From NCBI RefSeq assembly GCF_900116705.1, contig NZ_FPBP01000002.1, positions 253,714-317,713 of the forward strand: a stretch of 64,000 bases of DNA. Direction: 5' to 3'. The notes beneath the pieces are model-generated. The model ran no database searches. It was not told where the DNA came from and saw nothing but the letters and a program-made list of their open reading frames with translations. Both the position numbers and the translations under genes were made by a program. Source of the DNA: Halomonas korlensis (GTDB lineage Bacteria > Pseudomonadota > Gammaproteobacteria > Pseudomonadales > Halomonadaceae). This document shows, piece after piece, positions 1 to 10,210 of the stretch (the first letter of the stretch is position 1; every line of letters begins with the position of its first letter).

Positions 1-1005
1 AACGCGGCTGAAGGCCTGCGGCAGCGCGGACACCAAATTTGCGTATATCTTTTAAGAGATAAGATAGAGCATCGAATTCCCTCCGGCCTCGAAGTCGTCA
101 ACTTGGCCGTGGTGAACAGGATTACGAAAGCGCTGGCAAACCCGTTACTAGAAAAGTGGCAGGCGCACACCATTAAGAGAGCCTTGGAAGCCTTTCGTCC
201 CGATATCACTATTTGTTGTTCTTGCGACAAAATAACCCGTCACATCAAAGGGCTAAACCTCTATCTATGGGTACACTCCAATAGTGTCGAAGGTTTACCG
301 AACCGTGAACAGCAGAAAAAATTAATATATAAGTTACAACGCCTCTATCAAGGAAAAAAACTGATCGTTGTTTCGAAGGGCATAAAGCACGCTCTCGTTA
401 CCCAAGCCGGTTTGACAGCTGAAAGCATCAAAGTTATCTATAACCCCTTTGACCAAGATTGCCTAAAAGAAGGTGCCACAGAAGAAACGTTACCCCGCCA
501 TCTTCCCAAGGAATATTTTATCCATGTAGGCACCTTCGAAATACGCAAAAGGCACGATCGTTTACTGCGTGCCTATCGTGAGAGCGGCTCGCAAACACCT
601 CTAGTCATCATGGGTAAGGGTTCCGCAGCCGAAACCCAAGCCATTGGCGACTGCATCAAGGATCTAGGGTTGGAAGATAAAGTCATCGTGATGGGTTACC
701 AGGCCAATCCTTATCCGCTGATAGCCAGTGCCAAGGCATTGCTTCTCACCTCGGACAGAGAAGGCCTACCCACGGTCTTGATCGAAGCATTGCTGCTTCA
801 CACACCGGTAATCAGCGTCGACTGCCCCAGCGGCCCCAGCGAGATCTTGACACATGAGTTAGTCGACTATCTCATTCCTCCAGAAAACGAAAAGGGCCTG
901 GCCAACGCGATCAAACGCATGGACCAGGCCCCGGTGATTGTCATGGAACGCCACTACAAACAGTTTCTTAAAGAAACCGTACTCCCCCAGTTCGAGGCGC
1001 TGTGA
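1..1005 (+). CDS. Glycosyltransferase family 4, 5'-truncated by the window edge
   Basis: The reading frame is open from base 1, so the gene begins upstream of the window; the first in-frame start-like codon inside it (TTG at 103) is not the real start. The visible ~334 residues cover the end of the N-terminal donor/acceptor lobe (EGLRQRGHQI) and the whole GT-B C-terminal lobe. The nucleotide-sugar-binding EX7E region is seen as SDREGLPTVLIEALLLHTP, followed by DCPSGPSEIL. Family members transfer a sugar from a nucleotide donor at the cytoplasmic membrane face. The gene ends in a 4-base GTGA overlap with the next kinase gene, so the two are translationally coupled. An LPS-core role is inferred from that neighbour; donor and acceptor are unknown. 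Confidence 0.85.
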   Translation, partial: NAAEGLRQRGHQICVYLLRDKIEHRIPSGLEVVNLAVVNRITKALANPLLEKWQAHTIKRALEAFRPDITICCSCDKITRHIKGLNLYLWVHSNSVEGLPNREQQKKLIYKLQRLYQGKKLIVVSKGIKHALVTQAGLTAESIKVIYNPFDQDCLKEGATEETLPRHLPKEYFIHVGTFEIRKRHDRLLRAYRESGSQTPLVIMGKGSAAETQAIGDCIKDLGLEDKVIVMGYQANPYPLIASAKALLLTSDREGLPTVLIEALLLHTPVISVDCPSGPSEILTHELVDYLIPPENEKGLANAIKRMDQAPVIVMERHYKQFLKETVLPQFEAL

Positions 1006-1703
1006 AACTGCTTGACATTCCCTTCGATGACCGCCGTCGGTGTTATCTGGTCTTCCGCCCCAATGGACTACCGGATCAGCTGGAATTGACGAGCACCTCT
1101 ACGACCAAAGCCTTCGAGGCAGTGGGCAGCAGCCGATTTTATCTCTCCCGAGACCAGCGCTTTCTGGCCAAAGTGGTACAGGACAAATTCTCCAAGCGGC
1201 GCGCTCCGGTCAAATGGTTATTGCGTGACTATCTGGAAAAGCGTTGGCTATTCCAATCGGACGCCCACAAGGAGTACCAGAGCCTGCAGATTCTGCGCAG
1301 AGCGGGCTTGAAAACACCAGATTGCTACGGGTGGGGTGTGTCGTTCAACCCCAGCAATCACAACGGTTCGCTGTTATTGATGGAATGCCTACAAGACGCA
1401 CGGCCTGGGGGCGAAGTCTTTGACAGCTTGGATGAAAGCGGTCGAATGGTGCTCCTAGAGTACTTCTGCGAGGAAGTCATGCAACTCGCCCGTGCCGGCT
1501 ACGTACACCGTGACTTGCACTACAACAACCTGTTGCTCGATCGGAATAAGAACATCGTCTGGATTGACGCTCATGTGCGTCCCCTACCCCGTGATCAAGC
1601 CTCACAATGGCCGATGCTTATCGGCTCTTTAACTGAACAGAAGTTAAGGGGAGAAGTCTATCGACAATATATGGAGAAGCGTCTACATGATGCTTGGCTC
1701 TGA
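1002..1703 (+). CDS. LPS-core-type kinase (WaaP/InaA/Kdo-kinase-like)
   Basis: A 233-residue protein with a GTG start overlapping the preceding stop. It carries an atypical protein-kinase fold signature: a catalytic loop HRDLHYNNLLLD near residues 170-180 and a metal-binding Asp in VWIDAH near residue 190. This pattern is typical of the RfaP/InaA/KdkA family, which phosphorylates heptose or Kdo of the LPS inner core on the cytoplasmic side. The N-terminal lobe is poorly conserved, and I cannot tell a heptose kinase from a Kdo kinase. Coupling to a GT4 gene supports an LPS-core role. The gene converges on the minus-strand polysaccharide operon with only 7 bases between stop codons and no visible terminator. 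Confidence 0.75.
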   Translation: MKLLDIPFDDRRRCYLVFRPNGLPDQLELTSTSTTKAFEAVGSSRFYLSRDQRFLAKVVQDKFSKRRAPVKWLLRDYLEKRWLFQSDAHKEYQSLQILRRAGLKTPDCYGWGVSFNPSNHNGSLLLMECLQDARPGGEVFDSLDESGRMVLLEYFCEEVMQLARAGYVHRDLHYNNLLLDRNKNIVWIDAHVRPLPRDQASQWPMLIGSLTEQKLRGEVYRQYMEKRLHDAWL

Positions 1704-1710
1704 ATTCAGG

Positions 1711-2799
1711 TTATTTTGTGAGTTCAATGTATTGGCTGGCGACAACAGCCGGCAGAAAGGCTTGGTAGTGTTCAGAGGTAATGACAGGGGGCTCACGCAG
1801 GATATCTGTAATCCTTCGCCCAAATAGACAAGGGTCACCCATCGGCACTAGGCAAGTCTGCAAACCTGCTTTGAGAATCTCTCGAGGCCCCGAAGGGCAA
1901 TCGGTACTTACCACTGGCGTACCACATACCAGAGCCTCGGCAATGACCCTCCCGAACCCTTCATAATCGGAGGAAAGAAGTAAAAGATCCGCATGATGGA
2001 TATAAGGATACGGATTGACCTGCTTGCCAATAAACTTGACCTTATCTGCCAGACCCAAGGTATGTGCTAATGCTTTGGCTTGTTCCTGTTCACCATCCCC
2101 TACAATGACAAGCGGATGGACGACGCCACTCACCCGATAAGCCTTCAACAACACGTCATAGCGTTTCTGCCTTCGGTCTAGACGACCCACATACACGATA
2201 TATTTCTCGAACTCCACTTGCTGAAGCATCAATTGCTGTATGGAAATCGCGTCAATCACATTATAAATAAGGCGTGCTTCGCGGGGAGCTACTTTATACT
2301 GTTTTAAGGAATCGAGTATACCTTGTGAAATAGCAATCACGCGCCGCCCATGATACAGGCGGCTAAGTTTTCGTAGCTTCCTATGGCTAGGCCGTTTATG
2401 TCCGAAAAAAGCTGCCACTGGGTCCGTTCGTATGCACAGCCAAGCCTGTTCTGCGAGAGATGAGCGATTCACGACCTGATGGCTATAGTGCAGGTTGGCA
2501 ATAACGAGGTCATAATGCTGTGGGTCCTTATCGACCCATTGGTCTAATTTCTTTGCATGGAGACGATAACGATGCAGCTTTTGCCAAAAATTACGGTAGC
2601 GAAACGGAATAGCATGCACCGTCATGGCTTCTGTATCGTGTCGCATAATGTCATCACTCAGCACCACGATAGTAACCTTGCAACCCTGTCCGATCAGCGC
2701 CCTTGCCAAATCGAGAATCGAAATAGGCGCACCACCCCCGCCCAGATGATCCGTGATAAATAAAAATCTTTTGTTCGAGCATGCGCTATATTCATTCAT
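1711..2799 (-). CDS. Glycosyltransferase family 4
   Basis: A 362-residue GT-B enzyme. The N-terminus has the glycine-rich loop DHLGGGGAPISILDLARAL (about residues 17-35), and the C-terminal lobe has SDYEGFGRVIAEALVCGTP followed by TDCPSGPREIL, the donor-binding EX7E region. The C-terminal lobe resembles the GT4 at the left edge of the window (shared DCPSGPxEIL), suggesting related donors or a common origin. It is the last gene of the minus-strand polysaccharide operon, and its start overlaps the end of the acetyltransferase gene by 8 bases. It probably adds a sugar to the O-polysaccharide or its core acceptor; substrate unknown. Confidence 0.85.
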   Translation of the reverse strand: MNEYSACSNKRFLFITDHLGGGGAPISILDLARALIGQGCKVTIVVLSDDIMRHDTEAMTVHAIPFRYRNFWQKLHRYRLHAKKLDQWVDKDPQHYDLVIANLHYSHQVVNRSSLAEQAWLCIRTDPVAAFFGHKRPSHRKLRKLSRLYHGRRVIAISQGILDSLKQYKVAPREARLIYNVIDAISIQQLMLQQVEFEKYIVYVGRLDRRQKRYDVLLKAYRVSGVVHPLVIVGDGEQEQAKALAHTLGLADKVKFIGKQVNPYPYIHHADLLLLSSDYEGFGRVIAEALVCGTPVVSTDCPSGPREILKAGLQTCLVPMGDPCLFGRRITDILREPPVITSEHYQAFLPAVVASQYIELTK

Positions 2800-3391
2800 G
2801 GGAGTTATCTGTCAACAGACGAGACATTGAGGCTTTGCGTGAACCTGTTCTATCATTTTCATTCAAACTTCTGATGATTTTAGCTGGCATACCTGCCAAT
2901 ACGATATTATCCCCGAAGGGCTTAGTGACAACTGCATTGGCACCAACAAGCACGTTATTTCCGACACAGCCATTCCCGACAAATTTGGCGCCCGGGTAAA
3001 TGGTAACGTTATTACCTATACGCAAAATGCGATTGTCCTTTTTTTGAGGTGATGCCCCAATCGTTACTTGCTGGAAAATACGCACATTGCTGCCTATCTC
3101 CGCACCACCACCAATAACAATTGAGGTAGGATGAGGAAACTTCAGCCCAGCGCCGATTTGGGCATCGTGGCCGACATGCACGCCATAGCGTCGAGCCAGG
3201 CGATTCAAACTCCTTTCAGACAGCCATACAAAACCAAGACCTTTCAGCAACTGACCGATACGAAGCATGACGACCGCCTGACGGTTAGGTGAACCAAAAA
3301 ATCTGACCTTGAGTAGTCGCAGCAATCTCCAACGCGACTTGGATTTGAGAACTTCCTCATCACAGCAATCGAGAAACTCTTTCCACCTCAT
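2792..3391 (-). CDS. Hexapeptide-repeat (serine acetyltransferase-like) O-acetyltransferase
   Basis: A 199-residue protein whose C-terminal half (about 70-175) is a left-handed beta-helix with imperfect hexapeptide repeats: IGAGLKFPH, IGGGAEIGSNVRIFQQVTIGAS, IGNNVTIYPGAKFVG, VGNNVLVGANAVV. The HPTSIVIG and QQVTIGAS elements resemble the CysE catalytic segment. These enzymes use acetyl-CoA. Within a polysaccharide operon the likely target is a sugar hydroxyl of the glycan, not serine, because the CysE N-terminal helical domain is not evident. Its ATG overlaps the upstream ligase stop by 4 bases, indicating translational coupling. Acetylating the exported glycan is inference. Confidence 0.75.
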   Translation of the reverse strand: MRWKEFLDCCDEEVLKSKSRWRLLRLLKVRFFGSPNRQAVVMLRIGQLLKGLGFVWLSERSLNRLARRYGVHVGHDAQIGAGLKFPHPTSIVIGGGAEIGSNVRIFQQVTIGASPQKKDNRILRIGNNVTIYPGAKFVGNGCVGNNVLVGANAVVTKPFGDNIVLAGMPAKIIRSLNENDRTGSRKASMSRLLTDNSHE

Positions 3392-4644
3392 CGCTGGTTA
3401 TTCCTTTTGGTCACTCGAAACTGCGCCCACAACACCACCAGCCAGAAGGCATACACCATCACGCCACTGTTGTGTTCCATCAGCGTCTGGGTCAGGCCAA
3501 AATCGATATAGGCGACCGGTAATAACACTCCGGCCACCGCCAAAGCCCGTACTTCCAGATTGGCTGCATGGATTTGCCTCGCAAACAATGTCATCGGCAC
3601 CAGATAGAGGGCCAGCAAGGCCATCAGGCCGATCACACCACGTTTGGCGGTGGCGTCGATGAATTCGTTATGGGCATGGTCATAACGTTGAGCCACATAA
3701 CGGTTGACCACACCCTGCTCGCTCAGCTCGAGCATCGCCTCGTGGTAGCCGTTGCTACCCCAACCGACCAGGGGCTTCTCCTGAATCAAGTGCAGCGCAC
3801 CTTTCCACATCTCGAATCTCGCTCCCACCGAAGACGTTTGGCTCTCGCCCGAGAGATAGCGCGAAACGTCACTGAAGGCCTCCTTCGATCGCTCCTGAAC
3901 TCCAGTCTGTGGCAAGGCATACACTGACCCGGCGCCTACTAATACTATGGCGATGACACCAAGTTTAAATTTGGTCGGCAAGTCGCGCCCATAGCCCCGA
4001 TAGAGTACCAACATGATGAAGGGAATACCCACCCACCCCCCGCGGCTGCCCGAGAACAGCGAGCCCAGAATGCCCCCCAGCGCACCAAGTAACAAGAACG
4101 TTACCCACCACTTGGCGCGTGCTTGCACCACGGCCCAGCCCAGGCCTGCCAGACACAGGATACCCAGCAGCATGCTGATGTTGCCGAACTGGATCACATA
4201 GGTGAATCCTCCTGCTCGCCACTCGCCTTCAACCAGCTTTTGCCAGCTTGCCCAGCCACCCGACGATAAGGCTCCAACTGCCGCCCCCGACCAGAGCGCC
4301 GCCTGGCGAGGCGGATATGTCATCAGCAGCAACATCGCTGGCAAAGCAAATAAAAAACGGCTGGGTTTATCAAGGCCGCTGGTTCCCTGCCCGTCGATGA
4401 GGGACTCAGTCATCCAGATCAGCGCATAAGCAAGCATGACCGCGATGATGCACCAGTCGTCTCGCCCTAACGCGACATGCTGCCGATTCAAGATCAGCAC
4501 CACGCTCCCCAACAGCAACAGCCCTGCCCCCAGCGAATACCCACTAGGCACAATCAAGGTGATGGCACCGAACAGGAACACAGCCAGGCTGGTGTAATAC
4601 TGCATCGGAAGGAAGGCGGGTACTGAGCGGAACAGTGACGACAT
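3388..4644 (-). CDS. O-antigen ligase / polymerase family membrane protein (WaaL/Wzy type)
   Basis: A polytopic membrane protein with about ten or more hydrophobic helices and one large periplasmic loop. The loop contains GWGSNGYHEAM and HAHNEFIDATAKRGVIG, the H-x-N-E-F element typical of the Wzy_C/WaaL family. WaaL transfers lipid-linked O-polysaccharide to lipid A-core; Wzy polymerises repeat units. With Wzm/Wzt in the same operon, the ligase role is more likely. I chose the ATG at 4644 (MSSLFRS) instead of upstream in-frame starts up to 4704. A GGAG lies about 11 bases before it, and the upstream starts sit before or inside the galE terminator hairpin at 4664-4697. Confidence 0.8.
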   Translation of the reverse strand: MSSLFRSVPAFLPMQYYTSLAVFLFGAITLIVPSGYSLGAGLLLLGSVVLILNRQHVALGRDDWCIIAVMLAYALIWMTESLIDGQGTSGLDKPSRFLFALPAMLLLMTYPPRQAALWSGAAVGALSSGGWASWQKLVEGEWRAGGFTYVIQFGNISMLLGILCLAGLGWAVVQARAKWWVTFLLLGALGGILGSLFSGSRGGWVGIPFIMLVLYRGYGRDLPTKFKLGVIAIVLVGAGSVYALPQTGVQERSKEAFSDVSRYLSGESQTSSVGARFEMWKGALHLIQEKPLVGWGSNGYHEAMLELSEQGVVNRYVAQRYDHAHNEFIDATAKRGVIGLMALLALYLVPMTLFARQIHAANLEVRALAVAGVLLPVAYIDFGLTQTLMEHNSGVMVYAFWLVVLWAQFRVTKRNNQR

Positions 4645-4663
4645 CGTGTGGTATGGCTCCAAG

Positions 4664-4697
4664 TGAAACGAAATGGCCGGCATGAAAGCCGGCCATT
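4664..4697 (-). terminator. Rho-independent-like hairpin after galE
   Basis: On the minus strand a 10-bp GC-rich stem (arms at 4688-4697 and 4672-4681, core GGCCGGC/GCCGGCC) with a 6-base loop is followed by TCGTTTC. The U-tract is short, so termination may be partial, letting some transcription continue into the ligase, acetyltransferase and GT4 genes. It lies 30 bases after the galE stop. Confidence 0.55.
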
Positions 4698-4726
4698 CTA
4701 GCAAATTCAGGAAACGTTGCCGTGAC

Positions 4727-5740
4727 TCAGCCGCGGTAACCGTCCGGGTTATTTGACTGCCAGTGCCAAGTATCGCGGATCATGTCATCCAGCGAGAATT
4801 CCGCTCGCCAGCCGAGTTCTCTGGCCGCCTTGTCCGCATCCGCCCAGAAGGCCGGTAAATCTCCATCGCGCCGGGGAGCAAAGCGGTACGGCACCTTCTG
4901 CTTCGTCACACGCTCAAAGCTTCTGACCATCTGCATCACCGAAAACCCACGCCCAGTTCCTAGGTTATAAGTATGGACACCCGGCGTTTCGACTTGTGCC
5001 AACGCCTTGAGATGGCCCACTGCCAAGTCCACGACATGAAGATAGTCCCGCTCGCAGGTGCCATCCTCTGTCGGATAATCATTACCGAAGACAGAAAGTT
5101 CCTTGAGTCGCCCCACGGCCACTTGCGAGATGAAAGGCATCAGGTTGTTGGGAATTCCTTTGGGATCCTCCCCAATTAAGCCGGAAGGATGCGCACCGAT
5201 GGGATTAAAGTACCGCAACAAGGTAACAGACCAACGAGGGTCCGTGGCACTTAGGTCTTCCAGTATTTTCTCGACCATGGCCTTGGACGCCCCGTAAGGA
5301 TTGGAAGTGGACCCTCGCGGCATTGTTTCCTCATAAGGTATGGGCGCTTCGCTGCCATATACGGTTGCCGAAGAGCTGAAGACGAGGCGATGAACGTCGG
5401 CAGCCGCCATTACCTCGCACAGTGACAAGGTGCCATAGACATTATTCTCGTAGTATTCAATTGGCTTGGAGACGCTCTCACCCACAGCTTTCAATCCGGC
5501 GAAGTGAATCACCGCATCGATATCATACCGGGTGAACACAACCGTCAGGTTTTCGCGGTCACGTATATCACATTTTACAAATTCGAATGATTTGCCGGTG
5601 ATCTTCTCAACCCGCTGAAGCGCCAACTCGGAACCATTGCAGAGGTTATCAACTACCACCACACTATGGCCCGCATTCAACAACTCAACCACTGTATGAG
5701 AACCGATATAGCCGGCACCACCAGTCACCAACACTTTCAT
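4727..5740 (-). CDS. galE: UDP-glucose 4-epimerase
   Basis: A 337-residue short-chain dehydrogenase/reductase. The NAD-binding motif GGAGYIGSH is at residues 7-15, a Ser-rich strand SSSATVYG carries the catalytic Ser/Thr, and the YxxxK pair is in NPYGASK near residue 150. Length and motifs fit GalE, which interconverts UDP-glucose and UDP-galactose in the cytoplasm. The gene is 18 bases after wbaP-like and in the same operon as glf. It would supply UDP-galactopyranose both for a galactose-initiating transferase and for UDP-galactofuranose formation. Function is confident from family conservation. Confidence 0.95.
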   Translation of the reverse strand: MKVLVTGGAGYIGSHTVVELLNAGHSVVVVDNLCNGSELALQRVEKITGKSFEFVKCDIRDRENLTVVFTRYDIDAVIHFAGLKAVGESVSKPIEYYENNVYGTLSLCEVMAAADVHRLVFSSSATVYGSEAPIPYEETMPRGSTSNPYGASKAMVEKILEDLSATDPRWSVTLLRYFNPIGAHPSGLIGEDPKGIPNNLMPFISQVAVGRLKELSVFGNDYPTEDGTCERDYLHVVDLAVGHLKALAQVETPGVHTYNLGTGRGFSVMQMVRSFERVTKQKVPYRFAPRRDGDLPAFWADADKAARELGWRAEFSLDDMIRDTWHWQSNNPDGYRG

Positions 5741-5758
5741 GCAATAGCCTTTGAGTGG

Positions 5759-7147
5759 TTAATAAGCATGAGGATGAAAAAGCCCACGCCAAACAGTCAA
5801 GAATAGAATCTTAAGGTCAAGCCAGACTGACCAATTATCGATATACCAAAGATCATACTCTATACGCATCTTTAGGTCGGTATCGCCCCGCCAACCGTGC
5901 ACTTGGGCCCAACCAGTAATACCTGCATGTACCATATGTTTTTGCATGTAACCTGGGATTTCGTGCTTGAATCGTTCAACGAAAACTGTCCGTTCCGGTC
6001 GCGGCCCCACAAGGGACATATCCCCTTTTAGCACATTAATCAACTGGGGCAACTCATCAAGACTCGATCGCCTTAGCCAACGGCCAATACGTGTGGTTTT
6101 CTTGTGCATGGCATTCCCCCAATTGATACCATTACTCTCGCTATTCAAAGGCATGGTGCGAAATTTCAACATTTGGAAAGGCACACCATTCCAACTAGTG
6201 CGTTCCTGACGATAAAGCACTGGCCCTTGGGATGTCAGCTTGACTGCGATAGCGATGAGCAACATCAGTGGAGAAAGAACCAACAATGCAATCCCAGCCA
6301 AGATTTTGTCTTCAAGTGCCTTGATGAAACGGGCCGCCCCGCTCATCGGGCTACAACTCATATCCAGCAAATAGAGCCCCGCCACTGTCGAGATATCATG
6401 ATTCAACAATCGTAATCCCTGCATATCCGGCAAGTAGCGAACATTACCAATACAGTGAACAAGATCGCGCAATACCTTCTCCACCGCCAAGCCACGCGAA
6501 AGCGGCAGGCAAACCCAGATTTCATCCGTGCTCACATTGGCATCCATTTCACTATCGAACGCACGGCAGTCTTTAATCTCAAGCGTTGAGCATCCTGCCG
6601 CATCCATCAGTCGAACGGCCACAACGTCGAAACCAGCTGATGGCTGTTTTCTGATGTGTTTCAGAGCTGTCCTACAGGACTCAAGGTCCCCGACCAGCAT
6701 GACGTCCTTGCGATTACGTCCTTGGCTGCGAATCCGATTCAAGATGGGATAAGCAAGTGTACGAACTCCTACGCTCAATACGAAAGAATTGATCAGCCAT
6801 AACCCCAGCCAGATGCGCGAAAATCTTGCCCCTGTCTTGCTGAAGTAGAGGTAGGCAAAAATCATCGCAGCGAGTATTACGAAAGCATGAGCGATGCGCA
6901 CTACCAGCTCGACCCGTACGGCTCCGCGCCATGAGCGATAGATGCCACAAGAGGAGAATACAATAAGCCCCAACAACGTCCCAGAGAGCATCATCCATTG
7001 ATAGCGCTCCACCATATCTACCAATGAGCCGAAACGCATCAAGTAGGCAAGAAAGCCTCCACCGAGAAATGCTGTGGCATCGACCGTTCGAGCAGCAATA
7101 TGGGAATATGGGCCAAAGCCCGACAATGTCTTGGCGTTCTTGGCCAT
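5759..7147 (-). CDS. Undecaprenyl-phosphate sugar phosphotransferase (WbaP/WcaJ family)
   Basis: A 462-residue polyprenyl glycosylphosphotransferase. It has four or five N-terminal transmembrane helices (about 15-125), a soluble Rossmann-like middle region, one further membrane helix near 280-305, and the C-terminal bacterial sugar transferase domain. That domain contains KFRTM, RRSSLDELPQLINVLKGDMSLVGPRPE and a GITGWAQVHGWRG segment. It transfers a sugar-1-phosphate (Gal-1-P or Glc-1-P in known members) to undecaprenyl phosphate and so initiates the glycan at the inner membrane. Its presence beside an ABC exporter resembles WbaP-initiated ABC-dependent O-antigens. The substrate sugar cannot be read from sequence; galE beside it favours galactose or glucose. 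Confidence 0.9.
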   Translation of the reverse strand: MAKNAKTLSGFGPYSHIAARTVDATAFLGGGFLAYLMRFGSLVDMVERYQWMMLSGTLLGLIVFSSCGIYRSWRGAVRVELVVRIAHAFVILAAMIFAYLYFSKTGARFSRIWLGLWLINSFVLSVGVRTLAYPILNRIRSQGRNRKDVMLVGDLESCRTALKHIRKQPSAGFDVVAVRLMDAAGCSTLEIKDCRAFDSEMDANVSTDEIWVCLPLSRGLAVEKVLRDLVHCIGNVRYLPDMQGLRLLNHDISTVAGLYLLDMSCSPMSGAARFIKALEDKILAGIALLVLSPLMLLIAIAVKLTSQGPVLYRQERTSWNGVPFQMLKFRTMPLNSESNGINWGNAMHKKTTRIGRWLRRSSLDELPQLINVLKGDMSLVGPRPERTVFVERFKHEIPGYMQKHMVHAGITGWAQVHGWRGDTDLKMRIEYDLWYIDNWSVWLDLKILFLTVWRGLFHPHAY

Positions 7148-7149
7148 GA

Positions 7150-8142
7150 TCAGGAATACCGCTTAACAAGTTCATCGTGTGAGCGTCGCGTTCGGCCACG
7201 CAACGCGTCACTCACTGCTGTCCACCAAAGCTTCAGATAGCGACGCTTATCATCATAATGGCGCACCGCAAACAGCCAACCCAGCACCTTGATAGGCACA
7301 ACCAGGGCGAACCAAGGCCCCGCCGCAATGCGATACATCACTAGGCCATTGCGATAAGTATAGTAAGCCTTCCACAAAGGAGCATAGGCTACTACGTTAT
7401 TGCTGAAGGTAGAGCAATCATGAACAAAATGAATATTAGGAAGGAACATATGTCGCCCCCCCGAACGGCTTAGCATTAGCGTGTAAATAATGTCATCGCC
7501 GTATATGAACAGTTCGCCGCGTGGTAGTCCAATGCGCCTTACCGCTTCTGCACTAACGAAACATCCCACAAAAGATGATGAGTCAATCGCCACCCGATCA
7601 GCATCTTTACGATAGTAGCCATCAGGAATATGGAAGCCTTCACGCGAACGCCCTGTCGTTACCCCCAAGATGGTGCGCAACAGCAATCGCCCATGCCAGA
7701 ATGGATTCCAGCTAGGGCGATTCATTTCACAGATGCTGCCATCGGGGTAAAAGACAGCTGCAGCGGCGCTATCGACTCCCTGCAGGTCCTGAGCCATGAA
7801 CTGCGCGAGAGCACCTGGCGCCGGCCGGGCATCGTCATCGAAACACACGAGCCAGTCAGGGGAAAACCGTTCAAGCACTTCACGGAAACCGATTTCGAAG
7901 CCTCCGGCCCCGCCCAGATTTCTCTCGGGTGTGAGGACAATCAGCCTCGCCTCATCAAGTGCGGCTAACCACTCGCGGCTTCCATCGGTAGAACCATTGT
8001 CTACCACCACCAGACCGCACACTGGCTCATCGAGCACGGCACACACAGCTTGCTTTAGGTATTCAATACGATTGAAAGATACAACGACAGCGGCCAACCG
8101 TATCGGGTTGGCCGCCGACTCGCGATGCTTTTGCTCAGGCAT
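7150..8142 (-). CDS. Glycosyltransferase family 2, probable galactofuranosyltransferase
   Basis: A 330-residue GT-A enzyme with a GlfT/rhamnosyltransferase-like N-terminus: VVSFNRIEYLKQAV, VVVDNGSTDGSREWL, then NLGGAGGFEIGFREVL and the metal-binding FDDDARP near residues 95-102. The NxGGAGGF element is characteristic of the galactofuranosyl- and rhamnosyl-transferase branch of GT2. The gene lies 21 bases downstream of glf, which makes UDP-galactofuranose, so a galactofuranosyltransferase is the best assignment. The donor choice is inference from context plus the motif. Confidence 0.78.
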   Translation of the reverse strand: MPEQKHRESAANPIRLAAVVVSFNRIEYLKQAVCAVLDEPVCGLVVVDNGSTDGSREWLAALDEARLIVLTPERNLGGAGGFEIGFREVLERFSPDWLVCFDDDARPAPGALAQFMAQDLQGVDSAAAAVFYPDGSICEMNRPSWNPFWHGRLLLRTILGVTTGRSREGFHIPDGYYRKDADRVAIDSSSFVGCFVSAEAVRRIGLPRGELFIYGDDIIYTLMLSRSGGRHMFLPNIHFVHDCSTFSNNVVAYAPLWKAYYTYRNGLVMYRIAAGPWFALVVPIKVLGWLFAVRHYDDKRRYLKLWWTAVSDALRGRTRRSHDELVKRYS

Positions 8143-8163
8143 TCCGTTGGCTAGCCTCTTGGC

Positions 8164-10202
<2,039 letters not shown>

Positions 10203-10210
10203 GAAATATT

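Noticed and set aside
4644-4704. Longer N-terminus for the O-antigen ligase gene (ATG 4704)
   Set aside because: The extra 20 residues lie over the galE terminator hairpin and lack a ribosome-binding site; ATG 4644 has GGAG upstream.
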